From assembly GCA_015146655.1 (NCBI GenBank), contig VKHL01000069.1, positions 82,287-146,286 on the forward strand: DNA of 64,000 nt. The letters are read 5' to 3'. Positions 42,461 to 53,643 of this stretch are shown piece by piece (within the stretch, counting starts at the first letter, position 1; each line of letters begins with the position of its first letter). The DNA comes from Ochromonas danica (lineage: Eukaryota > Sar > Chrysophyceae > Chromulinales > Chromulinaceae). Under the pieces are notes generated by a model that saw only the letters and a list, made by a program, of their open reading frames with translations, was not told the DNA's origin and made no database searches. A program made the translations under genes and the position numbers.

Positions 42461-43870
42461 ATGGAAGACATTGTTAGAACACCAGATCAAGAAGAAGTTC
42501 TTGTAGGAGATGAGGAGAGAAATAAAGAAATGACTTCCATAGACGCTCTTCTCTCTGACAACGACATAGAAGAAATCATCTCTATTTTCCCAACACCTGC
42601 TGCTCTATCTTCATTGATAAACGAATCTACTATTCCTATCATACCATCTCATTTCCTTATAAAACATAAGACAGCTGTCTTTTGGCATCCAGCTTGTGCA
42701 TTACATGATATTCCTGATCATCCTGAACAACCTGATCGTGTCAATAAGACTATTCAAGCACTTCGACAATCAACTCTTTTACAAGATGTTTCTTTCCGTG
42801 AAGCTAGTCTAGCACCTATGGAAACAACACGATTATTTCATAGTGAGAAAATGATTAAAGCATTCAAAACATTATGGAAAGAAACAGAGGAGACTTATTA
42901 TCGTAAGAAAGAGATTATTAGTGAATCCTTAGATGGTGGAGATACTAAAGTTATGTTTACTACACGTGAAGCTGTATTACGTGCTGTTGGTGCAGTTACT
43001 AATGCTGTAGATGCTATCTATTCTCCTACGATCTCACCCACAAATCGTGTAGATACTGCCTTTTGTTGTATTCGTCCACCTGGTCATCATGCTGAACCAG
43101 ATCGTGCGTTTGGATTTTGCTTCTTTAATAATATTGGTATTGGTGTCAAATATTTACAATCCAAATATTCTGTCAAGAAAGTCGCAGTGTTAGATTTTGA
43201 TGTTCATCATGGTAATGGCACGGAAGAAGGCTTTCTAGAGGATGTCTCCGTTTTCTATGGAAGTACTCATGAGAAAGGTGCCTTCCCTGGAACTGGATGG
43301 GATCCATCCCCTAAAGTGGGTGAGCATGCTTTACATGAACGAGATCGTCGTATTGTTAATCGACATCTTCATTCTGGACCGAATAGTAGGAATGAGTTCT
43401 ATGTGAAGTGGAAAGAGATTTTATTAGAGATGGAACGCTTTCAACCACAAGCAATCTTCATATCTGCAGGTTTTGATGCACATGATGATGATCCATTATC
43501 TGATATTGAGTTAGTGGATGAGGATTTCCGTTGGATCACTCGACAGATTCTTGTTACTGCTTTGCGATTGAGCATTATATCAGGCAATAGAGTTCCTGTG
43601 ATTTCCGCCTTGGAAGGGGGTTATGATATTGATGCTATATCTCGATCTGCCATTGCACATGTAAATGCATTGCAAGAAGGCTTTGCTGGTGTGGCTGATC
43701 TCTTCTATCAAGAGGAAGCACAACGTCAAGAAATGGAACGACAAAAACTTGAAAAGGCTGGAGATGAAGCAGCAGCTTTGCGAGAAAGCATTGAGGCTAT
43801 GGGTCTGCTCCAACAAGTAGAAGGTATCGAGGACTTAAAACTTGGTGGGGTAGAGAAAACAAGTCTGTAA
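42461..43870 (+). CDS. Class II-type histone deacetylase family protein
   Basis: One exon of 469 residues. After an acidic 70-residue leader, the deacetylase domain starts at HPACALHDIPDHPEQPDRV. It has the zinc/charge-relay motifs: RPPGHHAEPD (His pair), GFCFFNNIGIG, LDFDVHHGNGTEE (Asp and His ligands), ISAGFDAHDDDPL (Asp ligand), and the LEGGYD loop. The form is close to the HDAC class II/acetylpolyamine amidohydrolase group. The C-terminal 60 residues form a charged helix with Gln/Glu. It removes acetyl groups from lysine (histones or other proteins); nuclear or cytosolic placement cannot be told. The gene follows the caspase-fold gene by 134 bp on the same strand. Confidence 0.93.
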   Translation: MEDIVRTPDQEEVLVGDEERNKEMTSIDALLSDNDIEEIISIFPTPAALSSLINESTIPIIPSHFLIKHKTAVFWHPACALHDIPDHPEQPDRVNKTIQALRQSTLLQDVSFREASLAPMETTRLFHSEKMIKAFKTLWKETEETYYRKKEIISESLDGGDTKVMFTTREAVLRAVGAVTNAVDAIYSPTISPTNRVDTAFCCIRPPGHHAEPDRAFGFCFFNNIGIGVKYLQSKYSVKKVAVLDFDVHHGNGTEEGFLEDVSVFYGSTHEKGAFPGTGWDPSPKVGEHALHERDRRIVNRHLHSGPNSRNEFYVKWKEILLEMERFQPQAIFISAGFDAHDDDPLSDIELVDEDFRWITRQILVTALRLSIISGNRVPVISALEGGYDIDAISRSAIAHVNALQEGFAGVADLFYQEEAQRQEMERQKLEKAGDEAAALRESIEAMGLLQQVEGIEDLKLGGVEKTSL

Positions 43871-43924
43871 ACGTAAACATTCTAACTTAATTGTAGTGGG
43901 AATATACTAGAATAGCTACATTGT

Positions 43925-44806
43925 TCATAGAGAGCCTTCAACAAAGCCAGCTCGCCATGGTGGCCAGTATTTCACTACCGCTCTACCCACTACATTCTTT
44001 TCAGGTAAGAATCCCCAAACATGAGAATCAAACGAATGATTTCGATTATCTCCTAGTACGAGTAACATTCCTTCAGGGACTTTTGTAGAAGGTAAAGTAT
44101 AATCAGGTTGTTCATTAATATAGTTTTCAACTTGTAAGACACCATTGACATACAGATGACCATCTCTCACTTCAACAGTATCTCCACCAACCGCAACAAT
44201 TCGTTTGATCAATGCCTCCGTGTTACCTGTGAGATCGATATAGGTCTCTGAAGGGTTGAACACGATGACATCTCTATGTTGATAAGGTCGAACAACCTTA
44301 GAGATTTTGTCAACTAACAATTGATCTCCAATATCAAAAGTAGGGAACATAGATAGTGAAGGGATAAATCGAGGTTCAAAGACAAAGAGACGTAATAACA
44401 AGGCAAAGACTAAAGAGAAAGAAGTAACTTTAATGTCATCTTTCAACTCACTAGAAAAGGACTTCCAAAGTCCAATCAAAGCGTTGCTCTTGGGTGAAGA
44501 AGAAGAGGAAGAAGAATCAGCAGGTTGCACGGAGTTGGTTGTGGTGGAGTCAGAGGTGGTACGATCAGTCTCATTGTCAGAGTTGTGACTATTGAGACCA
44601 AACCCAGAAAACGGATTATTGGGTGGTCTATTTATTCCTCCACCATTACTACTTCCACTGCTTCCTCTAGCCAAGGGACTATGGCGACCAAGATAGAAGC
44701 CACTACCACCACGATGTGTGGTGAAGGAATGGAAGCCATTTCCAACAAATAAAGTCATTAGAAGCACTGATAGCAACAAAGTCAACTTCAGAGATTGACC
44801 AATCAT
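43925..44806 (-). CDS. Type I signal peptidase, probably thylakoidal
   Basis: One exon of 293 residues. The presequence MIGQSLKLTLLLSVLLMTLF is a signal peptide with Gly-Phe after the hydrophobic core (VGNGFHSF), followed by a Ser/Gly/Asn-rich transit-like segment, fitting bipartite plastid targeting. One membrane helix (about 126-142) precedes the catalytic domain: Ser152 in SLSMFPTFDIGDQLLVDK, Lys201 in ALIKRIVAVGGDTVEV, and the box LGDNRNHSFDSHVWGFLP. It is of the bacterial/chloroplast type, not the eukaryotic ER type. Family role: removal of thylakoid-transfer signals after Sec or Tat export. It converges with the deacetylase gene with only 54 bp between stops. Confidence 0.92.
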   Translation of the reverse strand: MIGQSLKLTLLLSVLLMTLFVGNGFHSFTTHRGGSGFYLGRHSPLARGSSGSSNGGGINRPPNNPFSGFGLNSHNSDNETDRTTSDSTTTNSVQPADSSSSSSSPKSNALIGLWKSFSSELKDDIKVTSFSLVFALLLRLFVFEPRFIPSLSMFPTFDIGDQLLVDKISKVVRPYQHRDVIVFNPSETYIDLTGNTEALIKRIVAVGGDTVEVRDGHLYVNGVLQVENYINEQPDYTLPSTKVPEGMLLVLGDNRNHSFDSHVWGFLPEKNVVGRAVVKYWPPWRAGFVEGSL

Positions 44807-45169
44807 ATCTTACTCTATTGTCGATATGCACGCTGGTGCAGAGAGCTCTACAGTATCATTCTTGATCAACAACCATCACCAAGCTCATCCTATATTATTA
44901 TTACCCACGCATATTCCATGGATTCCGCAGAAGGAAAAGTGCTTTCTCGCAAACTCGGAAAAGAGGACTTTCTCTGAGGTATTCTGTGGAATTTTTCCTG
45001 GGTTTGTCCTTATGTTGAAGTTGGTCCGTCATGGTTGACGTCGCCCCGCCAATTTTCGGACTTTCGTGCGTCTCTCTTGCCAGCATTTTCATTCGTGTCA
45101 GTGCAAATCAACAACTCATTATCAGTCATCAGCACTGCTAACAGTTCATATCTTCCATCACCTTCCAAA
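44807..45169. other. Divergent promoter region
   Basis: 363 bp between the signal peptidase start (minus) and the orphan at 45170 (plus). Small frames within it lack domains and run across it in several registers; none is called. Confidence 0.5.
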
Positions 45170-46140
45170 ATGAATTTATATCCGCCTATGAAAATTGCTC
45201 GTGTTGAGCAGAAGTCTCTTCATCAATTACTCTTTGAAGATGATGATATTGATCTTGGTAAGTTTAAGGAGATGAAGTTGAATTATTGTCGTCAATATTG
45301 AAGCTGTCTTGTACTTAATTAATTATCTTATATTTTTAAATTCACCGTTTGTATCATTGTTTATAGACTATACTACTGCCAGCTTTTCTTGTGATAGTCG
45401 AAGCGAGAATTCTATCGACACTGAGGAAAGAAGGAAAAAGTGAGTCATGCCCACCTCACTCGACGGGGCTTCTGTGTGTGTTAACAATTTCTCCCCTTGC
45501 TTCTGCTATTGATATTAGGCCTCCTCGTATCCTCAAACGTGATATTCGGCGAAATTATGCATTTATGTTTGTGAATACCCTTAATGGTTATGATCTCTCA
45601 CTGTTACAGCGCTTTCTCAGAAGCCATTGTAGTCGAAATGTCACCCTATATCAAGAGTGTCCTGGTGTACATTATCCTCCTTATGTTTTCTTGAAGGGGT
45701 GTGATTTAATTACTCTGCATTGGAGTTGGAAGATGCGAATGCTTCCGGATACCGTCATTCGCATGACCGACGTGAAAGTATTCGTGCGATCTGACACTGG
45801 TAGAAGTAAAGTCACCGCGGAATGGGAAATTGTTGGAACTAAATTGTATGAATATCCTTTGAAGGAGATTTTGCCTGCTATGTCAAGTAATGAATGTGTT
45901 CAAGTGGTAAATCGTGTGCCTCCAGCCCCGATGATCGTGCATCCTGATACTATCTGCGTGGAGTCGACACACAGTGAGAAAGTTGACTCGGTTGTGCATC
46001 ATTTACCGATGACTCAACCGAGAAGAGTTCGGATTACCGGTACATTAACTTTCTATTTGGATGAGGAGAAGAAGATCGATGGCGTGGAGTTTAAGAGCAA
46101 CACTGATCTTGCTACTCTTTATTCACCAATTAGTTATTAA
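45170..46140 (+). CDS. Orphan protein of 260 residues
   Basis: Exons 45170-45257, 45367-45439 and 45519-46140, with introns of 109 and 79 nt (GTAAGT and GTGAGT donors, TAG acceptors), fit in phase. After an acidic, disordered first 55 residues (LFEDDDIDL, ENSIDTEERRKKPPRILKRD) comes a compact region of about 190 residues rich in aromatic and beta-forming residues (for example YAFMFVNTLNGYDLSLLQRF, CDLITLHWSWKMRMLPD, SKVTAEWEIVGTKLYEYPL). The pattern hints at an NTF2/SnoaL-like alpha+beta fold, but I could not confirm it. No catalytic motif is seen. Regular phase and clean splice sites make it a real gene; function unknown. Confidence 0.7.
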
Positions 46141-47027
46141 TGGCTACAATGGCTGTTTGCGATAAAGACTATTGTGTCTGTCTTTTTGAAGACCCTTCGC
46201 TGTTCTGGGGTTTTATTTCACAAGAATCCCCGTATATTGCGCATTTCTTTCATTTGCCTTCTCTTTCTGCAGCATCATCCTTTCTTCTCCCTATGGTAAT
46301 GTGCTGTACCCATTGGGATTAAACATAGCCTTCTCGTCGACTAGGAACATCTGCGGCTCAAGTCTTGCAGGTTGTTTGTTGATGTATTCACAGGTCTCAC
46401 TGTGCGTTGTGTTAAGTAGTATTGTCTATATTTTGTTGAGTGTAATAATCACCCTCCCCCTCTCCCCTTTGCTCTGTTCTAGTAGCTTGGAGATGAAAAT
46501 TCTGTATGATTTCTATTCCTAAGGTTAGAAGAACTCTCTGTATACCTTTGCATTGCAGTAGTTGTTTATAGATTAAGTCGTAAATGGATTGTTGTTGTAT
46601 CCCCCTTTTGCGTTTTGATCACAATAGGATGCTCAGTGTAGAGACAAGTCTACTATTCTATTCCAGTGTCGAAGTCCAGTGCGATATGGAGTGTGAAGAT
46701 TGGCTTATTTTGGTTGGCTTTATTGATGGCGCTTTCACATATTGACATACTTATTTGCAACTTCTCTAGTTTCATAATAATGATCTGCAAGCCGAAGATA
46801 ATCATGAATACACCTTACGAAGGAACTCCATTAAGAAGTACCACAACACAAAAATGATAAAGTTAATAGGCTAGGTGTTAAGTTAAGACAAGGGCTTCCT
46901 CCACCAGGAACTCGCTCACCATGCATGAATCGCATGGGATTGGGATACCATTCTACAGCAAGAACCTCCCCATTCTACAAGAACAACTGACAACAAACAG
47001 AGAAAGAGATTGATTACTACCTTAAAG
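46141..47027. other. Intergenic region upstream of 5-oxoprolinase
   Basis: 887 bp. Short frames on the plus strand have no domain. Near 46885-46985 both strands read open for about 30 codons (plus: GLPPPGTRSPCMNRMGLGYH; minus: EWYPNPMRFMHGERVPGGG), which could be a lone exon. I cannot connect it to any neighbour. Confidence 0.4.
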
Positions 47028-50000
47028 ATGACCAAACGCTTTCGTTTTGCTATTGATCGTGGTGGAACTTTTACTGATGTCTATTGTGAGATAGTCGATC
47101 TTGCTAATGATGGACAGATTAAATCACGTGTTGTTAAACTACTTTCAGAAGATCCAAGTAACTATCGTGATGCTCCAACAGAAGGTATACGTCGTATCTT
47201 AGAAGAAGAATCAGGAGAACCATTTCCACGTAGTGAACCTGTTCGTAGTCATCTAATTGATTCTATTCGTATGGGTACCACTGTTGCAACTAATGCTCTA
47301 TTAGAACGTAAAGGTGAACGAATTGCATTAATTACTACTAAAGGATTTGCTGATTTACAACGTATTGGAAATCAAAGTCGTCCAAAAATCTTTGATTTAG
47401 AAATTATTCGACCTGATTTACTTTTCGAATCTGTTGTGGAAGTTGAAGAACGAGTTGTACTTGTGACAGATTATAATACATCAAACTATCCTATTGAACA
47501 TGTTATTACTGGGAAATCACATGAAAAAGTATATGTTGAGAAATCACTTGATAAAGAGTTAGTACGTCATCAATTGTTATCTATTTATGAAAAAGGAATT
47601 CGTTCTTTAGCTGTTGTTTTCCTTCATTCTTATACTTTCTCTAAGCATGAAGAAGAAGTGAAATTAATTGCTGAAGAATTAGGATTTGAACAAATCTCAC
47701 TGTCAAATGAAGTCATGCCCATGATACGTGCTGTACCACGTGGTGGAACTACTTGTGTTGATGCTTATCTAACACCTATTATTAAACGCTATCTTCGTTC
47801 TTTTGCAAGTGGATTTGATAGCAATTTCCAAAATGTGAAAGTTAGCTTTATGCAGTCAGATGGTGGATTGACTCCCATGCAGAGCTTTTATGGTAATCGA
47901 GCCATTCTCTCTGGACCAGCAGGTGGAGTTGTTGGTTATGCTCTCACTTCCGAAGAACGTGCCATTCAACGCGGTGAAAAACCAAGTGATATTGCAGTAA
48001 TTGGATTTGATATGGGTGGAACATCTACTGATGTCTCTCGTTATGCTGGTACTTTTGAACATGTGTTTGAAACTACCACAGCAGGTATTACCATCCAATC
48101 CCCTCAGTTAGATATCAACACAGTTGCAGCTGGTGGTGGTAGTAGATTATTCTTCAAGAATGGACTCTTTGTCGTTGGACCAGAAAGTGCTGGTGCTCAT
48201 CCTGGGCCTGTCTGCTATCGCAAAGGAGGTCCTCTCACTGTAACTGATGCCAATGTACTTTTGGGTCGTATTCAGCCTCATCTCTTTCCTAAGATCTTTG
48301 GCAAACTTGAAAATGAGGCCTTAGATATTGAGGCAACATTTCAAGCTTTCGCTGCTTTAACGGAAGAGATTAATTCACATGGTAATGCTACAGGCAGTAA
48401 CAAGCGTTACACAGTTGATGAAGTAGCCTATGGCTTTATTCGTGTTGCTAATGAGGCAATGGCACGTCCAATTCGCAATCTAACGACCATGAAAGGATAT
48501 GATGTAACTAAACATTGGCTGGCTTGCTTTGGTGGTGCTGGACCACAGCATTGCTGTGCTATTGCCAAGTCTCTTGGAATGCGGACAGTGCTTGTTCACC
48601 GTTATTCCGGTATTCTTTCTGCGTATGGATTGTCGTTGGCTGATGTGGTGGTAGAGAAACAGGAGCCATTCTCTAGCTCAGAGCTGTCCTCTTCTTTGTC
48701 TTTGGCTAATCTCAGATTAGACGTTCTCTCTCAACAAGCAGAGGAAGATCTCATTGCTCAAGGATTTTCCAAAGCACAAATTACAGTAACAAGATATCTC
48801 AACTGTCGTTATCAAGGTACTGATACTGCTATGATGACTTCACAAGAGGAAGGTCAATCATATGAGGATGTCTTCCTTGCCAATTATCGTCGTGAATACG
48901 GGTTTGATTTGGGTAAGAGACCTATTCTGGTTGATGACTTGCGTGTACGTGCAGTTGCACATTCTAGTCATAAGTTGACTAGTACCGGCAAGAGTGCACA
49001 TGTTGATGATAGTAGCATCCAGCTTCCAGAGCCAAGAGAGTATGTACAGGTCTTTTTCGAGGAGAAGCGTGTCAATACCCCTGTCTTCTTCTTGCATGAA
49101 CTGAATCCTCACCAGAGGATTGAAGGACCTGCTATCATTGTTCAAAATGTTGCTACTGTTGTCGTTGAGCCAGAATGTACAGCTTATATCACAGAGACAG
49201 GGGATATTGAGATTACCATTCATGACAGTGGATCTCGTGTCGTCTCAAAGGAATTAGATCCTATTTATCTTTCCATCTTCTCTCATCGCTTTATGGGAAT
49301 AGCAGAGCAAATGGGAAGAACATTACAACGTACCTCAATCAGTGTGAATATCAAGGAAAGATTAGATTTCTCTTGTGCTCTCTTTGATGCTCAAGGTGGA
49401 CTTGTAGCTAATGCTCCTCACCTTCCTGTTCATCTTGGTGCGATGTCTGAAGCTGTTCGTTATCAAGTTCGCTATTGGGGAGATAACCTTCGACCTGGTG
49501 ATGTTTTGGTCTCAAATCATCCTCAGTTAGCTGGTGGAAGTCATTTGCCAGATATTACTGTCATCACACCAATTTTCTGGTAGGTTAAGTTGGTTAAACA
49601 ATCTTCTGTGGTATAGTCGATAACTCATGAATCGTTTATATTTCTGATGTTTCTTCTATTAGGGAGGGAAAGATTGTCTTCTATGTTGCTTCCCGTGGTC
49701 ATCATGCAGATGTTGGAGGTATTGCTCCAGGTTCTATGCCTCCTCTATCAAAGACTCTTGCAGAGGAAGGAGCAGCTATCATAGCATTTAAATTGGTTGA
49801 GAATGGTGTCTTCCAAGAGGCTGGGATTGTTGATCTATTGCAACGTCCTGGTCAACTAGTAGGAAACTTTGGAGCGAGGAAAATATCTGATAACCTCTCT
49901 GATCTGAAAGCTCAAGTGGCTGCCAACCATCGTGGTGCTTTGCTGGTGAATGAGTTGGTAAGTTATTGTTAGTATTGCGTGTGTTGACACTTTTTCTGAT

Positions 50001-51247
50001 GAGCTTGTCATTCCTTGTGTTAGGTGAAAGAGTACAGTTTAGAGGTTGTGCAAGCTTACATGGGACATATTCAGACTTGTGCTGAACAAGCAGTTCGTCA
50101 AATGTTGAGGTGAGAACGTCAAATGTTGGATTGTTTTGTTTATGAAGTTACACTGTGATGCCTTTGTTGTGTTTCTATGAAACAAATAGAGAGTTCTCTT
50201 TGTCGTTGGGTTTGAAGGAGGTTGACAGTGTAACCGCCGAAGATTTCCTTGATGATGGAAGTAGTATTCGATTGCGCATTGAGATCGACCGATCCAAGGG
50301 ATCTGCTGTCTTTGATTTCACAGGCACTGCGGTTGAAATGATGGGCAATCTCAATGCTCCCCCCGCAGTAACTGCTTCTGCTGTGATCTATTGCTTGCGT
50401 TGTCTTCTACCAGAGACAGATATCCCTCTCAATCAGGGATGTCTCGCTCCGATCACTCTCTCTATTCCAAACAACTGCCTTCTTAATCCTTCTCCTAATG
50501 CTGCGGTCGTCGGAGGCAATGTGCTCACTTCTCAAAGAGTGACAGATGTTATCCTAAAAGCCTTTTCTGCATGTGCTGCCTCGCAAGGGTGCATGAATAA
50601 CCTCACATTCGGAGACGAGACGATGGGTTACTATGAGACTATTGCAGGTGGAGCTGGTGCTGGGCCTAGTTGGCATGGGTGCTCTGCTGTGCATACTCAT
50701 ATGACAAATACACGTATCACGGATGTGGAAATTCTGGAAAGACGTTATCCTGTCATCGTCAGACAATTCTCGATTCGTCAAGGCTCTGGTGGAGAAGGAC
50801 GTTTCCGTGGTGGAGATGGTGTAGTTCGAGAATTAGAATTTACCAAGGTCAGTAGTGGTCACATGCTTCATTTCATTTGTATAATGTCATGTGATATTGT
50901 GTTGTGGTTTATAGCCTCTTACTGTGAGCATTCTCTCGGAGCGTCGAGCATTCCAACCTTATGGTCTCTATGGTGGTCAACCTGGAGCCAGAGGATTGAA
51001 CCTTCTATTCCTTCGTTCAGCAGATCGTTTGGTTAGTTTGGGCGGGAAGAATACTGTGTCTGTGCTATCTGGTGATCGCCTGACTATCTATACTCCCGGT
51101 GGAGGAGGGTATGGTACACCTTTGAAAGAAGGAGAACAGCGAGAGGATGACGAGGAGACCAACAATCGCAAAACAGAAGAGAAAGGCGTCGCTCGATTAA
51201 CTTCTGGAAGTCTTCTTCAGTATACTCTCAATCAAGAATCTGTCTAA
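47028..51247 (+). CDS. OPLAH: ATP-dependent 5-oxoprolinase
   Basis: Five exons: 47028-49579, 49663-49957, 50024-50109, 50190-50847 and 50915-51247. Introns are 66-83 nt and GT-AG, all in phase, giving 1307 residues (human OPLAH has 1288). The hydantoinase A half begins with [16 protein letters not shown] and has [31 protein letters not shown] and [16 protein letters not shown]. The hydantoinase B half has [37 protein letters not shown], and ends with [15 protein letters not shown] and [11 protein letters not shown]. The enzyme hydrolyses 5-oxoproline to glutamate with ATP in the gamma-glutamyl cycle, in the cytosol. The frame also opens at a TTG at 47010; ATG 47028 ([13 protein letters not shown]) is the natural start. 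Confidence 0.95.
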
Positions 51248-51423
51248 AGGGAAGCTGTAGAGTCTTGTGAAGATAAAGTACTGTAGTAGCAGTATTAGTA
51301 GTTGCTAATCTACCCCGTAAATAGCCTACTAGTACTAGTACTACAACACTACAACAATCCTCAAATGGGGTGCGTAATATGTTACAGTGGAGTTAATAGC
51401 CAGGAGAAGATATGTCTCTAAGA

Positions 51424-51785
51424 TTACATTAAAGCACCAGCCTTCTTTAATTTCTCTTGTTCAACGAAGTAGTCCAAGACAGAGTCCAGATGATTAGCAC
51501 GAACACGAATAGTTCCAAGATCTTCTGTAGCTGCGATAAAAACTGGTTCATGAGGAACAGTGACATTACGCTTCAGATACTTAATATCACGAACGATAAC
51601 AGTGTTATGTGCTGCAGCAACTTTAGAACGAGCATTGCGCTCAATGATCTCGAGACGAGTTTTGGTATCAGTATTCTATAAAATAAACAAAAAAATTGGA
51701 ATAGAGACATATTTCATTCACTATTAGCCATGAGATAGAAAGGTCAAAAAGGAGAGTAAGAAGAGAGGTTTCTTACCACTTCCAT
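51424..51785 (-). CDS. Small conserved-looking orphan, 86 residues
   Basis: A nine-base first coding exon (51777-51785, Met-Glu-Val), a 101-nt GTAAGA...TAG intron (51676-51776), then exon 51424-51675. The product is a soluble, mixed helix/strand protein: NTDTKTRLEIIERNARSKVA, then VIVRDIKYLKRNVTVPHEP, then LGTIRVRANHLDSVLDYFVE and a KKAGALM end. The whole of exon 2 is open with no low complexity, and the acceptor is preceded by a pyrimidine-rich run, so I believe it is real. I do not recognise the family. It is divergent from the hydrolase gene by 257 bp. An alternative upstream start cannot be ruled out. Confidence 0.62.
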
Positions 51786-52042
51786 CTTGGACGAATGGAC
51801 TCTGTTCTCTTTATCTAATAGAAGATGTGTTGCTTGCTGCTTCGAACAGAGCAGCAGCAGCAGCAGCAGAGAGTGAGACTCTCACGCATCACAATCATTT
51901 GTCTCATTATTTTGCCCCCACGCATCACAATCATTTGTCACCTATCCCACTCCCACGCTTGGTAATAATTCTGTTCTGCCAGGAGAACAGTGAAATCAAC
52001 TTGATAAATCATTGAATTACTCTATAGAGTCACTAAAAAAGA

Positions 52043-53454
52043 ATGAGAGTACCCGCTAATATTACTATAGCACCATTAGATAATACTCAATGGTGGAATC
52101 AACATGTAAAATATTATAAATTTCGTAGACAAGGAATTGATATTATTTGTGCTTCAGCTGAACGAAGTCATCCTAAAGCAAAAATAATCTTTTTAACAGG
52201 ATTAGCTGAAACTTTTTTAAAATATTCTGAAATTATTCAATTTTTATATGAAAAAGGATTTAGTGTTTTCACTTATGATCATCAAAGTCAAGGTCTATCA
52301 GGAAGATGTAAGTCTTGTAGTAGATGGCTATACTGTACCTCCTCTCTGTCTCTCATACTCACTCATTCACTCACTCACTCACTCACGCACTCACTCACTC
52401 ACTCACTCACTCACTCACTCTGTATGTCTGTGCTTGCGTCTATGTGTTTGTGTGGTGGTGAATAGGGTTAACCGAGTCTCAATCATTATGGGTGAATACC
52501 TTTGATGACTATGTTGATGACTTTGTCTACTTTGTCACTACCATTAGCAAAGAGAGTCCTGTTGATTGTCCTATCTTTGTTCTAGCTCATTCCATGGGTG
52601 GTTTCATTACTGCCACTGCCATGTCTCGTTTACCAACACTCATTAATCGAGCTGTACTGTGTGCTCCTATGCTAAGAATGAAATGTGGTATGAGAGCGTT
52701 AGACTTCCAACACCCATTACCACAAATTCTAGCTAAATGGATTGCTGGTCTGCTAAGTTATCTTGGTCTTGGTACTTATCATTCCTTTGGTTTCTTTAAA
52801 GAGAAAAGTACAGATAAAATCAATCTTAATGTCTATACTTCAGATCAGAAACATTTGGATAATTGGATGGCTTTACGTTTACAATATCCTAGTCTTATGG
52901 CATCCTGTGTAACTAATGACTGGGTAGTACAAAGTATTCGTGCTCAAAGAAGACTAGCACAACGGTATGAATTTGTCAAAACGAACACTTTGATTCTCAG
53001 GTGAGGCAAAACAATTCATCCCTTACTGTAATGACGATAATGAGGATGTGTGTGTGTGTGTGTGTGTGTGTGTCTGTGTGTCTGTGTGTGTGTGTGTGTT
53101 TGAATGATAACTAGTGCGGAGCATGACTTTTTGGTCTATAATCGTGCTATGGCAATGTTTGTCAAGAAAGCTCCCTTTGCTAAACTCTTCATGATTCCTG
53201 GAGCTTATCATGAGATATTATGTGAACAAGATGCTATTCTACAAGCATCATTAAAAGTCATTTGTGACTTCTTCTTACAACGATCCGATGATGTTCATCT
53301 TGTTCAACCTTGTTATCCATTGGTTCAATATGATCCTTCCACTCCCATCTATTCCTTGCCTGAACTAGTTATGAGAGGTGCTGGTGTAGCCTTGGGTGTG
53401 ATAGGATTAGCAGCGGGACTGGCCATGATCTTCACTGGAGAACGTAAAATATAA
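52043..53454 (+). CDS. Monoacylglycerol lipase-like alpha/beta hydrolase
   Basis: Exons 52043-52307, 52466-53000 and 53115-53454, with GT-AG introns of 158 and 114 nt that each contain a microsatellite, give 379 residues. The alpha/beta-hydrolase (serine aminopeptidase S33/lysophospholipase) core has LTGLAETFLKYSEI for the oxyanion region, YDHQSQGLSGRW across the first junction, and the nucleophile Ser131 in AHSMGG. Asp271 (SAEHDFLVY) follows at the second junction, then His299 (GAYHEIL). A hydrophobic C-terminal stretch (VALGVIGLAAGLAMIF) is likely a tail anchor. Family role: release of fatty acids from monoacylglycerol or lysophospholipid at a membrane. The substrate is inferred. Confidence 0.88.
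52357..52420. repeat. (ACTC)n microsatellite in intron 1 of the hydrolase gene
   Basis: About fifteen near-perfect tetranucleotide copies with two single-base variants, wholly inside the intron. Confidence 0.93.
53046..53099. repeat. (TG)n microsatellite in intron 2 of the hydrolase gene
   Basis: About 54 bases of TG repeat interrupted by two TC units, inside the second intron of the same gene. Confidence 0.95.
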
Positions 53455-53643
53455 AATCACACTACATCTACATTATGTTTGTTTCAGCTAAATAATAATT
53501 TCATCATACTCTTGGCAAATTAGTTGGGGTTGTAACCACTAGGATACGTACGATTTCAAAGCAATCAATACGATTTATGAAATTCCTTTAAAGTGTTGTG
53601 TAAATACTCTCCCATCATCATCAACCGCATTGCCATCACAGAT

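Noticed and set aside
46885-46985. Open stretch on both strands before 5-oxoprolinase
   Set aside because: It might be one exon, but no partner exon or family could be found, so no gene is called.
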